DNA of 64,000 nucleotides from assembly GCA_963664935.2 (NCBI GenBank), contig CAXXSE010000007.1:1922001-1986000 (forward strand), in the 5' to 3' direction. This DNA comes from G963664935 sp963664935. GTDB lineage: Bacteria; Pseudomonadota; Gammaproteobacteria; Methylococcales; G963664935. Shown piece after piece: positions 36,662 through 45,850 of the stretch; the first letter of the stretch is position 1; the number at the start of each line of letters is the position of its first letter. Made by a program: the position numbers and the translations under genes. The notes beneath the pieces were generated by a model that saw only the letters and a program-made list of their open reading frames with translations, was not told the origin of the DNA and made no database searches.

Positions 36662-37150
36662 CTACCGGCTAAAAAGAAATAAGTTGTGGTTTTCCCACAT
36701 TGACTCGCGAACGCAATCGAAGCCATTTCGTAATAGAATATCGCGAAGGTTCCGATCGCTATAATCGTTGACCAACCCGTGAGCTCTCCGTCTGACGAGG
36801 GATTTCGTTCTTTTAGCGCTTGGCGTAATGTAGGACACCACTATGGAACGGCAGATGGGCGCGATATGCTTGATTAAGCGGGGAACGTCGTTCACATATT
36901 CGAGTACGCCGCTGAAAACGACCGTATCGTGTTCCGGAAATACCGGTAATTCATCGGCGTTTAGATCGCACACAATCGTACCAACACCGCGATCGACCAG
37001 ATCGGATGGGGTGTATCTGCAAGATTGAGGCAAATAATTTCGCAGCGCCAATGCGCCGGCGCCAAATTCCAAAACTGAAGAATCCAGCACAATCAAATTG
37101 GCCAGTGCTTTGGTTCGAGCATTCCAGTCCGCGGAAAAATTATCTAAATT
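36662..37150 (-). pseudogene. Class I SAM methyltransferase, truncated at its N-terminus
   Basis: The frame holds VLEFGAGALALRNYLPQSCR, a SAM-binding motif I (EFGAGALAL), then DLVDRGVGTIVCDLNADELP and VVFSGVLEYVND, which fit the later strands of a Rossmann-type methyltransferase. Upstream in the same frame, DNFSADWNARTKALANLIVL continues without a start codon to a TAA at about 37157-37159 (reading KW-stop-NL). The N-terminal part is therefore missing or degraded. The full family member would be about 200 residues. Confidence 0.6.
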
Positions 37151-37835
37151 TTACCACTTTTCAAAATTAGACTCGCCCGATCTTTTTCGAAGCGCGGTGC
37201 GAATCGCCCGTATTATTCTGAATCCCATGTCTACTGTACCCAATTGCGTTTTTACGGAGAAAATTATAGGTTGGCGGTCAACCGGGCGCCATATTCCCGC
37301 ATAGCCGTCAAACTGGTACGAACTTTATATTTAAGAGCGTCGAAAATCAACTCCCTAAGAGACGGGGTTCGTTGACTATCGCCAGTGCGGTAAATCCGGG
37401 CCAAAGGGCAACCTTTCCCCAATAGCCTGTCCGAGTCCGAACGGGCCTTTTCATCACCGTTGGATTCAAAAATCCACCCAAAATAGTCCCAAAAGACCTT
37501 ATTGCCATCGAAGGACCTGGGATTCCAATCGAATCCCAATCTCGCTGCGAAATCCGCGTTGTTTCAGCTTGATCAATATTGGCCTTATCCCCTACCACGA
37601 CATATTGCTATATCCAAGTTACCAAATGGCAATGTGCAACTTAACCAAATGGCAATGTTCGAGGCCTTAATCCATGGGGCTTTTAGGGTAAACTCGGTTT
37701 AACTGAAACCGGTTAATTTCGGTGTTCGGCGCTAAAAGCATGGTGAAAAGCTAAACACGCCGACCCCACTTAGTTACAGCGCCGGTCAGTAGGTGATAAC
37801 CACCCGACAAAGCTAACAAAATATTCAGATACACA
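37151..37835. other. Region with decayed coding sequence before the GT4 gene
   Basis: A 91-residue minus-strand frame (37264-37539, with GFDWNPRSFDG and RTPSLRELIFDALKYKVRTS) looks protein-like and may be the end of a lost polysaccharide-related gene, but I cannot name it. Near 37618-37655 the 16-base segment AACCAAATGGCAATGT occurs with a near copy (TACCAAATGGCAATGT) 22 bases upstream. No promoter or terminator can be supported. Confidence 0.4.
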
Positions 37836-38831
37836 ATGAAACAGCGCACTGTCCTTATTGTATCCAAGGGTGAGCGGTCTTCATCAACCCGCTATCGAGC
37901 TCTGAATTATTTCCCATTATTTCGGGCGCATGGTTGGAATCCTACCCATATTACCGATGACCAAACTTTCGCCAGTCAGCGGAACATAATACGCGCCGCG
38001 GAGGTTTCGGACGCCGTCGTTATATTACGTCGAACGCCCAATGAGCTATTCGGATACCGACTCCGGCAATCGAGCAAGCGGCTCATATTCGATTTTGACG
38101 ACGCCATACATCTCCCGCGAAGCGGTAGATTCTCTCGCAGGCCCGTCCGCTTCAGAAAGATAATTCAACGCTGCGATCACGTTTGGGCTGGAAACAGCTA
38201 TCTTGCCTCCGAAGCTTTGCGTTTTAACAATAATGTTTCACTGGCGCCGACAGCCATTGAAATCGAACGTTACCAGTCAAGGAAAGACATCCCCATGGAC
38301 CAGCATTGTCTCGTCTGGATTGGCAGCCGCTCAACCCGAAAGTACATAACGAATATTCTTCCAATTCTAGTCGACGCCTATAAGCAAAACGTAAGTTTTA
38401 GGTTAAAGATCATCGCGGACTTCGAGCTTCATTCTGATGTATTGCCCATCCAGAATATTATTTGGTCCCACGCAACGGAAACATTTGAGTTGGCGAATTC
38501 AACCATCGGTATAGCACCGATGATCGATGATGCCTGGACGCCTGGAAAATGTGGCCTAAAGTTGCTCCAATACATGGCCTCGGGGTTGCCTGTTATAACG
38601 TCCCCGTATGGAGTCAATCGCGATCTGGTTGACGACGGAAAAACCGGGTTTCATGCTGCATCGCCAAATCAGTGGATCGACGCTATACATCAATTGTCCA
38701 CAAATCCAACCCTGGCCGCATCCATGGGTTTAGCGGGAAAACGTAAATGCCAGGCTGATTTTACTGTTCAGAAGGTTTTCAGTACTCTATTAGGAACGTT
38801 GACCCAAGTAAACGACAAATACCTTTCATGA
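37836..38831 (+). CDS. Glycosyltransferase family 4 (surface polysaccharide)
   Basis: A 331-residue GT-B glycosyltransferase. The start VLIVSKGERSSSTRYRALNY is typical of a GT4 branch found in exopolysaccharide clusters. LIFDFDDAIH follows, the C-terminal domain has CLVWIGSRSTRKYI and then IGIAPMIDDAWTPGKCGLKL with YMASGLPVITSPYG, the donor-binding region. Its stop codon overlaps the start of the next methyltransferase (ATGA at 38828-38831), so the two are translationally coupled. The sugar donor is not predictable. Confidence 0.87.
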   Translation: MKQRTVLIVSKGERSSSTRYRALNYFPLFRAHGWNPTHITDDQTFASQRNIIRAAEVSDAVVILRRTPNELFGYRLRQSSKRLIFDFDDAIHLPRSGRFSRRPVRFRKIIQRCDHVWAGNSYLASEALRFNNNVSLAPTAIEIERYQSRKDIPMDQHCLVWIGSRSTRKYITNILPILVDAYKQNVSFRLKIIADFELHSDVLPIQNIIWSHATETFELANSTIGIAPMIDDAWTPGKCGLKLLQYMASGLPVITSPYGVNRDLVDDGKTGFHAASPNQWIDAIHQLSTNPTLAASMGLAGKRKCQADFTVQKVFSTLLGTLTQVNDKYLS

Positions 38832-39787
38832 ATACCGGAAATGACGTGGCAATATCCTGTCCAGTTTGTGGCTCCTCCGCATTGCATGAGTTTTGTGGAA
38901 ACGATTTGATGTTCGGAACCCCGGGTAGCTATGATTACAGCCGATGTACTCTGTGTGGCATCGTTTTTCAGACGCCGATGCCAAACTCGGAACAGATCGC
39001 TTCGTATTACCCCGAACAGTACGAGCAGTATCAACCCGAACGGTCCAAGCGATTAAAAAATTTTGAGAAAGGCGCACTGAAAGCAGTATTTGGATATCAG
39101 CATTTTGATGTACCGAATGCTTTTATTTATGTCGGTCGTTTGCTGGGACCGATAAAATATTCCGATACACCGCCATTTCGGGTGGGACGGCGCGCATTGG
39201 ATATTGGGTGTGCTAATGGTAAGTTTCTTAGCAAACTGAACGCTATGGGATGGGATGCTCAAGGTGTGGAATTTGATAAAGTGGCGGTTGACGTTTGCCG
39301 GAATAGTGGCCTAAGTGTTTTCCATGGTGATTTGCATACCGCCGGATTTCCTGACCAAAGTTTTGATATGGTATCCGCGAGACATGTCATTGAACACGTA
39401 CCCGACCCCGAAAAATTCATGGCCGAAATCGCCCGTATACTTCGACCAAGTGGATATTTTTACGCCAAAACACCAAATAGTAAGGCGCTTGGTAGAAAGG
39501 TCTTTGGTCGATATTGGTATCCCAACGACGTTCCACGTCATCTTGTATTGTTTTCGATTGCCAATTTGACGGCTATGGCGCAACGGCATGGCATGAAGAG
39601 AACAAAAGCCAAAATTCAAACCAGCCCGAAAGCCGTGCTCAACAGCCTTGACTACGTTATCGGGAAAAAGGGAAAAGCTTCAAAACGACGACAGTTGCTT
39701 CGTATATTAGCTCGAATATTGTATGTTTGGCCCGTGGCAACAACCAATCAAGGCGACGAGATTTTCGCAATCTTCGAAAAACAATAA
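38828..39787 (+). CDS. Class I SAM methyltransferase with N-terminal zinc ribbon
   Basis: A 319-residue protein. The N-terminus has CPVCGSS (C12, C15) and later CTLCG (about 43-47), a four-cysteine ribbon typical of this glycan-linked methyltransferase group. SAM-binding motif I is ALDIGCANGKFLSKLNAMGW (about 122-141), and DMVSARHVIEHVPDPEKFM supplies the strand 4 region. It likely methylates a sugar or lipid-linked intermediate of the polysaccharide made by the neighbouring genes. It overlaps the GT4 gene by 4 nt. The length fits the family. Confidence 0.88.
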   Translation: MNTGNDVAISCPVCGSSALHEFCGNDLMFGTPGSYDYSRCTLCGIVFQTPMPNSEQIASYYPEQYEQYQPERSKRLKNFEKGALKAVFGYQHFDVPNAFIYVGRLLGPIKYSDTPPFRVGRRALDIGCANGKFLSKLNAMGWDAQGVEFDKVAVDVCRNSGLSVFHGDLHTAGFPDQSFDMVSARHVIEHVPDPEKFMAEIARILRPSGYFYAKTPNSKALGRKVFGRYWYPNDVPRHLVLFSIANLTAMAQRHGMKRTKAKIQTSPKAVLNSLDYVIGKKGKASKRRQLLRILARILYVWPVATTNQGDEIFAIFEKQ

Positions 39788-39915
39788 TGTTTAAAGCTGA
39801 ACAGCAGAGAAAACCCATTATCGAGATCGGGAGGTCTCAACTTACCGCTTATGAATTATTTTATCTGTCGAGTGTGTTGTTGTTGGTCAGCGCTCTAATT
39901 TCCGGTCTGCGGTAG
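39787..39915 (+). CDS. Short membrane peptide or gene fragment (42 residues)
   Basis: The ATG at 39787 overlaps the TAA of the methyltransferase (TAATG), consistent with coupled translation. The product begins MFKAEQQRKPIIEIGRSQLT and ends in a single transmembrane-like helix (LFYLSSVLLLVSALISGL). It may be a small protein, or the first codons of a longer polysaccharide membrane gene removed by the palindromic element that starts 86 bp downstream. I cannot tell these apart. Confidence 0.35.
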   Translation: MFKAEQQRKPIIEIGRSQLTAYELFYLSSVLLLVSALISGLR

Positions 39916-40000
39916 AATCTCCAGGTGCGGATGCGGCGCTTGACTGGAATCGCACTTTCTCTGAACAAGTTAAGTGTCGCCGCAGTCTATTCCAATCTAT

Positions 40001-40159
40001 AAATGGCCCTGAAATTGGGAACAGATCATGAATAACCTTTTAACTGGAGCGGAAGAGGTGTCAAGGAGGAGTTTGTAGCGTAGCGGAGGAATCTCCTTGA
40101 CACTTCTGAAGCGTAAGTTAACCTCAATTTATGATCTGTTCTCGGTTTCAGGGCCATTT
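40001..40159. repeat. Palindromic element, family IV (159 bp)
   Basis: The outer 14 bp are perfectly inverted, AAATGGCCCTGAAA at the left and TTTCAGGGCCATTT at the right. The complementarity continues imperfectly for about 65 bp per arm (GAACAGATCAT, GTGTCAAGGAG), with a centre near 40078. The end motif occurs a third time at 40182-40195, where it encodes the C-terminus and stop of the GT2 gene. No coding capacity. This could be a mobile inverted-repeat element or a strong RNA hairpin. Confidence 0.75.
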
Positions 40160-40181
40160 CACGTTAGAAATTACCCCCTCT

Positions 40182-40871
40182 TCAGGGCCATTTTATATTG
40201 GACAAGACTGCCGCTTCAAAATGCCATAATAGGGGAGCAAGGTCCCGGCGGCTCAACATTTTTATCCCATATCCATTTGCTTCGCAATAACGCTGGATTA
40301 ATTCGCCTGCGTCGTTATACAAACCGTCTATCCATTGCAGATGATCAAAACTCTGTCCATGCTTTGTAAAAAGCTTATGCCTGTACAAGACGCAATGGGT
40401 AATGATCTTTGGTGGAGCACCCTTGATGAGCCAACGTTTCTCTAACTTATTACGCTTCCACCGGGCGCCCATGCTATTGAGCACATTCAGAGGCATGATC
40501 ACTCGGTCCTGTGAACCCACGATCATTGTGTTGTCATCAATGTGGGACAACAGTGTTTCCAGCCAGGTGTGGCTGCACACAAAGGTATCGGAGTGGATGG
40601 CGGCGATCAAATCTTTATTCGATGCCTGGATAGCAAGGTCCAATGCATTCCGATGGGTGGGCTTTTGTACTGAATTTTCCAGTAAGCGTATCCAGGACAA
40701 GCCACGTAGATATTCGACCGATTCGTCCCGGGAATCATTGTCCACAACGATGGTTTCACAGGGATAGTGGGTGTATTTTCTGATTGACCGCAAGCAGAGC
40801 CGCGTTTGTTTCAGCGTCTTACAATTGACGACGACGATAGAAACGGATGGAAACATAGTCGGCGACGTCAT
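40182..40871 (-). CDS. Glycosyltransferase family 2
   Basis: A 229-residue GT-A type enzyme. The start VSIVVVNCKTLKQTRLCLRS is the nucleotide-binding strand, followed by ETIVVDNDSRDESVEYL, and AAIHSDTFVCSHTWLETLL carries the D-x-D-like region (HSD). A conserved later segment, FDHLQWIDGLYNDAGELIQR, is in the catalytic half. It lacks a membrane anchor. Its start overlaps the carbamoyltransferase stop (ATGA at 40868-40871), so the products are made together. The last residues (SNIKWP) and the TGA stop are encoded in the AAATGGCCCTGAA motif shared with the adjacent palindromic element. Confidence 0.85.
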   Translation of the reverse strand: MTSPTMFPSVSIVVVNCKTLKQTRLCLRSIRKYTHYPCETIVVDNDSRDESVEYLRGLSWIRLLENSVQKPTHRNALDLAIQASNKDLIAAIHSDTFVCSHTWLETLLSHIDDNTMIVGSQDRVIMPLNVLNSMGARWKRNKLEKRWLIKGAPPKIITHCVLYRHKLFTKHGQSFDHLQWIDGLYNDAGELIQRYCEANGYGIKMLSRRDLAPLLWHFEAAVLSNIKWP

Positions 40872-42475
40872 TTTTCAATGATATAGTTGCCAATGGCCAG
40901 GTAATCGAGTCCGCATCCGTAGAAAGTACCGATGGCATCGAATGGTGTGCAGACGATTGGTTGACCGGCGACATTAAAGGAGGTGTTTAGAAGCGCGGGT
41001 ACGCCATTCAGTTCCTGGAAAGCCGAGATCAATTCCCAATAGGGCCGGTTGGTATGTTCCTTGACTGTTTGCACACGCACCGTTTTATCGACATGGCTGG
41101 CCGAAATGATGTCTCGGACCTTTTCATCCCTTACCCTGAATGCCAAAATCATAAAGGGTGAGTCGTAAGGGTTTTCCAGGTAGGGTTCAAAAGCTTCCTC
41201 CAGCATGGAAGGGGCGAATGGACGCCATGGCTCCCGGTTCTTTACAGTTTTGTTGATAATATTCTTCATCTCGGGGTTTTTCGGGTTGCCCAGTATGGAA
41301 CGGCCGCCCAAGGCGCGCGGACCGATCTCCATGCGCCCCTGGAACCACCCGACTACCTTATTATCATCGATAAGCTGGGCTGTCTCCCGGGCAAGATTGC
41401 CGGATTTCCGGTAACGGCTGATTTTGGCCTTCTTGATCGCTGTCAGGATTTCCGCATCATTGAATTCAGGTCCCCAGTAGGCATGGTCCATTTTACAATC
41501 CGGGGCCGTGCCGAATTCGTCCCGATAGACCTTCATGGCCGCGCCCAGGGCGGTGGACCCATCATGGGCGCAAGGCTGAATGAAGATATCCCGCACATGG
41601 GGCTGTCGGATCACCTTGCCGTTGGCGGAGCAGTTGAGTGCGCACCCACCAGCCATGCATACGGCGCTCGAACCTGTCTTTTGGTGCAAATATTCCGACA
41701 TGCGGATAATGCCCAGTTCCAGGTTGTACTGCAGGGTAGCGGCAAGATTTTTGTGGTAATCGGTCAATTCTTCACCCGGTTTCCGGCATTGAAAGGTCCG
41801 CAATTCTTTTTTAAGCAGATCCTTGCGGATGGTGGGAATTTTTGAATCCCAGTCGATGAATTTGAACCAGTCGGAGTCCGGTGTGCCATAGGCTGCCAGG
41901 CCCATGACCTTACCTTCATCACTATGCGGTCTAAATCCCAGAATCTCCGTGAAGACGCCATACATCCGCCCCCACGACCCTCCATTCGAAATCCGTTCCA
42001 AAATCTCAAAGTCGTCGCCCTCACCGTACCCAAGCAGACCGGATTCTTGTCCGCCCCAGGCATCCAATGAGATGACGTTGGCATTCTTGAAACCGCTGGC
42101 GTAGTAGGATGACAGGGCATGCGCCAGGTGATGGTTCACATAACGGATACGCGGGTCCCGGCGGTGGAATGGCATGCCGGACATCATTTGTTGGTAGCGG
42201 TGGTAGCGTTCAGTGCTAAACCAGAATTTCGACCTTTTGACGTCCCTATCCCAGCCAACCGCAATGAGATCGACATCATGCAGGGTGCAACCAGCTGTAT
42301 CCAGGCAATATTTGATAGAACATCTTGGAGCAATTCGGGGCGCGCGCTTGTAGTGAATGAGCCGTTCCTCTTCCACCATGGCGACCAGCCGTCCGTCGAC
42401 CAGAATGCAGGCGGCATTATTGTAGGATATCGGATGGGTTACGCCGAGGATGATATATCGTCCGTTATTATTCAA
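40868..42475 (-). CDS. NodU/CmcH-family O-carbamoyltransferase
   Basis: This 535-residue enzyme of the NodU/CmcH/TobZ family transfers a carbamoyl group from carbamoyl phosphate, through carbamoyl-AMP, to a hydroxyl of a sugar or other acceptor. The N-terminal Kae1-like domain opens ILGVTHPISYNNAACILVDG and has VEEERLIHYKRAP. NHHLAHALSSYYASGF provides the metal-binding histidines; DEGKVMGLAAYG and AGGCALNCSANGKV follow. The C-terminal domain contains GPRALGGRSILGNP and GVPALLNTSFNVAGQPIV. Length and motif order are complete. Its position among glycosyl- and methyltransferase genes suggests carbamoylation of a surface glycan. Confidence 0.92.
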   Translation of the reverse strand: MNNNGRYIILGVTHPISYNNAACILVDGRLVAMVEEERLIHYKRAPRIAPRCSIKYCLDTAGCTLHDVDLIAVGWDRDVKRSKFWFSTERYHRYQQMMSGMPFHRRDPRIRYVNHHLAHALSSYYASGFKNANVISLDAWGGQESGLLGYGEGDDFEILERISNGGSWGRMYGVFTEILGFRPHSDEGKVMGLAAYGTPDSDWFKFIDWDSKIPTIRKDLLKKELRTFQCRKPGEELTDYHKNLAATLQYNLELGIIRMSEYLHQKTGSSAVCMAGGCALNCSANGKVIRQPHVRDIFIQPCAHDGSTALGAAMKVYRDEFGTAPDCKMDHAYWGPEFNDAEILTAIKKAKISRYRKSGNLARETAQLIDDNKVVGWFQGRMEIGPRALGGRSILGNPKNPEMKNIINKTVKNREPWRPFAPSMLEEAFEPYLENPYDSPFMILAFRVRDEKVRDIISASHVDKTVRVQTVKEHTNRPYWELISAFQELNGVPALLNTSFNVAGQPIVCTPFDAIGTFYGCGLDYLAIGNYIIEK

Positions 42476-42590
42476 ATCCGCCCCTCAAGAATTCAAATGA
42501 TATTCCGGCTCGATATCGGGACGAACCGCTTGGCCGCGAATAGCCGATAATCAACACTGAACGTGGCGCCAGGAGGCTGTCCAAACAATG

Positions 42591-43292
42591 TCATGAACGG
42601 TGCGGCGGAATGCCGGCATGCTCCATTTCCGCCAGCAACGCACGCTTTCCTTCGACCAGATTCAGCCATTGTTGACGATTTTCTTTCAATCCGAACCAAG
42701 TCAAAGCATCGAATTCCGCCGCCGCCCGTTTCTCCAGATCTTTATTCAATGTAGACACGGGTTTGCCATTAGGGATAACAATGCCAACCTCTTGATCAAA
42801 ATCGAGTACACGGCAGAACAGATCAGGACAGATTTTTCGAATATATACATAGGCTTTCCACGTGTCTCCATTCCAATTGTCGTATTCATCCATTATTGAC
42901 TCGCGCTTTTGCGCCGCTTCCGTCCGTGGATTGCAATCGTGCAACAAGATAATCCCGTCGGGACTTAATACATTTATACCGTTGATAAAATCCCGTAGCC
43001 CCTGCTCGGCCCGGTGCAAGCCATCGATCAGGATAAGATCGAAACGTTCACTGTTAATAGCGAAGAATTCATCTGAAGCGATCTTGTGTAGGGTCCAATC
43101 AGTCGCGTTGCCGATGGGGTTTGGGTCGATACCCACCTTGTAGGCGCATTCAATCTTTTGGATGCAACGGCCTGTCGCCGTTCCGATCTCGAGGTAGCGG
43201 ATGTACCCACGTTCCCGAGCAAAGAAGTTGAGGACATCGTAGCGCTTTCGGAAACGCCCGTGCTGAAAAAAATGTTTTAACCAAGCGGTCAT
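42591..43292 (-). CDS. Class I SAM methyltransferase (type 24-like)
   Basis: A 233-residue soluble protein. YIRYLEIGTATGRCIQKIE (about residues 30-48) is the SAM-binding strand-loop, FDLILIDGLHRAEQGLRDFI is strand 4 with the acidic and histidine residues typical of the Methyltransf_24 group, and GIILLHDCNPRTEA follows. It lies in the minus-strand polysaccharide run; the upstream 103-residue gene ends within its start codon (ATGA). It probably methylates a glycan intermediate, but the acceptor is unknown. A family II-like terminus (AGGAGGCTGTCC at 42571) lies just downstream. Confidence 0.82.
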   Translation of the reverse strand: MTAWLKHFFQHGRFRKRYDVLNFFARERGYIRYLEIGTATGRCIQKIECAYKVGIDPNPIGNATDWTLHKIASDEFFAINSERFDLILIDGLHRAEQGLRDFINGINVLSPDGIILLHDCNPRTEAAQKRESIMDEYDNWNGDTWKAYVYIRKICPDLFCRVLDFDQEVGIVIPNGKPVSTLNKDLEKRAAAEFDALTWFGLKENRQQWLNLVEGKRALLAEMEHAGIPPHRS

Positions 43293-43600
43293 GGGGATGC
43301 GAGGCGGCCCATTCGGTTATCAAGATCTAAAGGGACGAAACAGTGGGGCGGTAGCAAAACCGTCCTTGCTAAGGTGATACGGTACACCACTAACCCGAAT
43401 TTCTTACGGGGTTTCGCAACAAGGGTGTGTGAGGTCACATCGATACAGGGCGCGCGCTTAAAAACACGCGGAGGCATACTTTCGATCGTATGTAGAATAG
43501 GTTTTTCAAGTGCAATGCCGTATGCATGAGGCATCGACGCCCCATAGCGGACAACAGGTGAGGAATGCGGATTAATCAGCCAGGTTTTGTCGGTGACCAT
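43289..43600 (-). CDS. Unknown protein between two methyltransferase genes (103 residues)
   Basis: The frame overlaps both neighbours: its start is 29 bp inside the end of the upstream methyltransferase, and its TGA overlaps the next start (ATGA at 43289-43292). This is what is expected of a translated operon gene. The product (VRYGASMPHAYGIALEKPI, VVYRITLARTVLLPPHCFVP) has no membrane segment and no domain I recognise. It could be a short enzyme fragment or the N-terminal part of a longer protein lost by deletion. The overlaps support it as real; its function is open. Confidence 0.45.
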   Translation of the reverse strand: MVTDKTWLINPHSSPVVRYGASMPHAYGIALEKPILHTIESMPPRVFKRAPCIDVTSHTLVAKPRKKFGLVVYRITLARTVLLPPHCFVPLDLDNRMGRLASP

Positions 43601-44363
43601 CGATGCATGAACTCATATTTTCCGATTTTAGGGGTAACACTCCGACCATATTGATCATTGATGGTGTAAGTATGTAGCGATAACCCAGCAACCAACGTAA
43701 CAAACCCAACCGTGGCAACAGAGACAACATGTCCAAGACCATCCCGCGCAGCCAGCGGCTTCGCCGACGATGCCATTTTCCACTTAAATGGATTTTTCCG
43801 ATTTCATGGTCGAGCGGATGAAAATCGCCCGTTCGATGTGTTGACAAACAACCGTCATTAATCCGCCATTGCAGTCTCGGAAACAGTTTTCTGACACCTT
43901 CGTGGGTAAAACGCCAGTAGTCGGAAGGGTAGCCGTGAAATTTCCACGCAAACGGAACGGATAAACAAACCTTGCCGTCCGGCCTTAACAAACGGCTCAT
44001 ATTCTCGGCCATGAGGAAGGGGTTCTCGCAATGTTCCAATACACTGAAGCAGAATATGGCGCCAAAGCGCTCACCACCCAGAGTCTCATCAATAATATCC
44101 CACTCGCTGGTCAGGTTCAGCACATGATCTACACCCGGTCCCTCGCTCATGTCCACGCCGACATACTTTTGTCCAGGGTACAATGACCGCAGATCCTGAG
44201 TGCTGCCATAATCCCGGGAGCCGACTTCCAGAAATGGACCGGAAAAAGCCTCGATTCGATTCATGACAAACAGATATTGATTACGATCACCCATAATCCG
44301 GAGTCCTCGCTGGATAAAACCGATAAGCGCACCACACGATGCGTGATGCGAAGGATACGACAT
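43572..44363 (-). CDS. Class I SAM methyltransferase
   Basis: A 263-residue protein of the generic type 11-like group. FLEVGSRDYGSTQDLRSLYP (about residues 44-63) is the SAM-binding motif I, KYVGVDMSEGPGVDHVLNLT the acidic strand 2 end, and FGAIFCFSVLEHCENPFLMA the strand 4 segment. The middle has HGYPSDYWRFTHEGVRKLFP, characteristic of polysaccharide-associated methyltransferases. It is first in the minus-strand run of five genes that includes the carbamoyltransferase and a GT2. Acceptor unknown. Confidence 0.84.
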   Translation of the reverse strand: MSYPSHHASCGALIGFIQRGLRIMGDRNQYLFVMNRIEAFSGPFLEVGSRDYGSTQDLRSLYPGQKYVGVDMSEGPGVDHVLNLTSEWDIIDETLGGERFGAIFCFSVLEHCENPFLMAENMSRLLRPDGKVCLSVPFAWKFHGYPSDYWRFTHEGVRKLFPRLQWRINDGCLSTHRTGDFHPLDHEIGKIHLSGKWHRRRSRWLRGMVLDMLSLLPRLGLLRWLLGYRYILTPSMINMVGVLPLKSENMSSCIDGHRQNLAD

Positions 44364-44449
44364 GAAAATTACCGTTGCGTTACCCGTACATTACCAAACT
44401 GTAACTTTTGGTAACTTACGCTCGGTCATATGCGAAGCGACTCTTCGTT

Positions 44450-45850
44450 TTAGACCGACGTTAAGGCCGGAACCGAAATCGTGACCATAGTCGATTCGGA
44501 TAGCACACTGTCCAAGCTGATGTCTCCGCCGTGAGCCCGGGTGACCGCGCGGGCAAAACTCAGACCCAGACCGCAACCGGGTTCGGACCGGCTTTGGTCG
44601 CATCGAAAAAATCGTTCGAAAACCCTGTTTTGATCCTGCTTCGGAACCCCGATGCCGGTATCGGAAATTGCAATGCGGATACAATCATCATGGCGCTTCA
44701 GATCTACGCAGACGGAACCCGGCGCGGGAGTGTATTTGAAGGCATTATCCACAAGATTGGAAAGCATTCGCTGAATATTGGTTTTGTTACCGCGCACCCG
44801 GCATTCGGGTTCAACGCGCATTGAAAATTGTATGTTCTTCTGTTCCGCTAAAGGTTCAAAAAGCTCACACACTTCTTCCGCAAGCTTGGAAATATTCACT
44901 TCGGTTTTATCCGAATTCGCTAATCCAGCCTCTGCTTCGGCTACGTCAAGTGTCGTGTTTATCAATGCAATCAGTTGATCGCATTCTTCAAGAGTATCAA
45001 CCGCCGCGGCCTTGTGTTCATCCGCCGAAACATCGCGGGAAAGCGCCGCTTCCGATATCGCTCGAATTCTTGCCAGCGGACTGCGAAGATCGTGTGCGAT
45101 GTTATCGATCATTTCCCGCATATTCCCTATCAAATTACGTATTCGTTCGGCCATGGCATTGAAGGTGTCAACAAGCTTTCGTATCTCATCCTCTTTAGCA
45201 TAGATGGAAACACGCCGGTCAAATTCGCCGTTTTCGATATCCAGCACCGCGCGGGTTACTTCCTCGATACCTCGTGTAGCCTGCCGGGCAATAACGAAAC
45301 CAACGGCGCTTGCAATAGGTATCCCTAAGCCTACTACGGCAATAAAAACCACACGCAATAATTCCATCATTTCTTCCTTTTCTTCGAGGGATTCACCAAT
45401 CTGTAGTATCGTTCCATGACTTATTTCGCTATAGATAATTCTCGTATCGAATTCGTGATCGGGAATTTTTATCGTTTGTAAAATTGGGTACGAATCTATC
45501 TCAGCCAAACTTTTGAGCGTTTGAAGGTCGGTCGTCATTCCTGTCCACTGGCGGAGATTGGAGCTAAAAATCTGATTGCCACCGTGGTCGAACAATTTAA
45601 AAAAGGTTGCATTGATGTCATTAGATTTCTCTTCCTACTCAATTTCGAGCTTAACCTTTTCGATCCCACCCGAATTGAAGAACAATCTGAACTCCGCGAT
45701 ATCTTCTCTCAAATCGTCGTCGATTCGCTCATTCAAAATCGTATTAATCGACAAATATAAAAATCCCAAGGCGGAAACGAATACCAAAGCAAAGGCTAAG
45801 GTATACGATAATGTGAGCCTAAACCCCAAGGTATTCGGAATCTTAATCAT
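44450..45850 (-). pseudogene. Sensor histidine kinase with an in-frame amber codon
   Basis: The two parts, 45850-45635 and 45634-44450, are in one frame, separated by a TAG at 45635-45637 (reading EIE-stop-EEK); a single base change from CAG or GAG would explain it. The first part has a membrane helix (LSYTLAFALVFVSALGFLYL). The second has another helix (VVFIAVVGLGIPIASAVGFV), a HAMP region, the phosphoacceptor IDNIAHDLRSPLARIRAISE, N box NLVDNAFKYTP and G boxes DTGIGVPKQDQ and GCGLGLSFARAV. The periplasmic loop lies between the helices. It overlaps the response regulator gene by 8 nt. Full length would be 466 residues. Confidence 0.88.

Noticed and set aside
7612..45637. Reassigned amber codon (genetic code change)
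   Set aside because: Several intact genes in the window (ygfB, pepP, ubiI, the GTPase) end in TAG at the expected lengths, so TAG is a normal stop.
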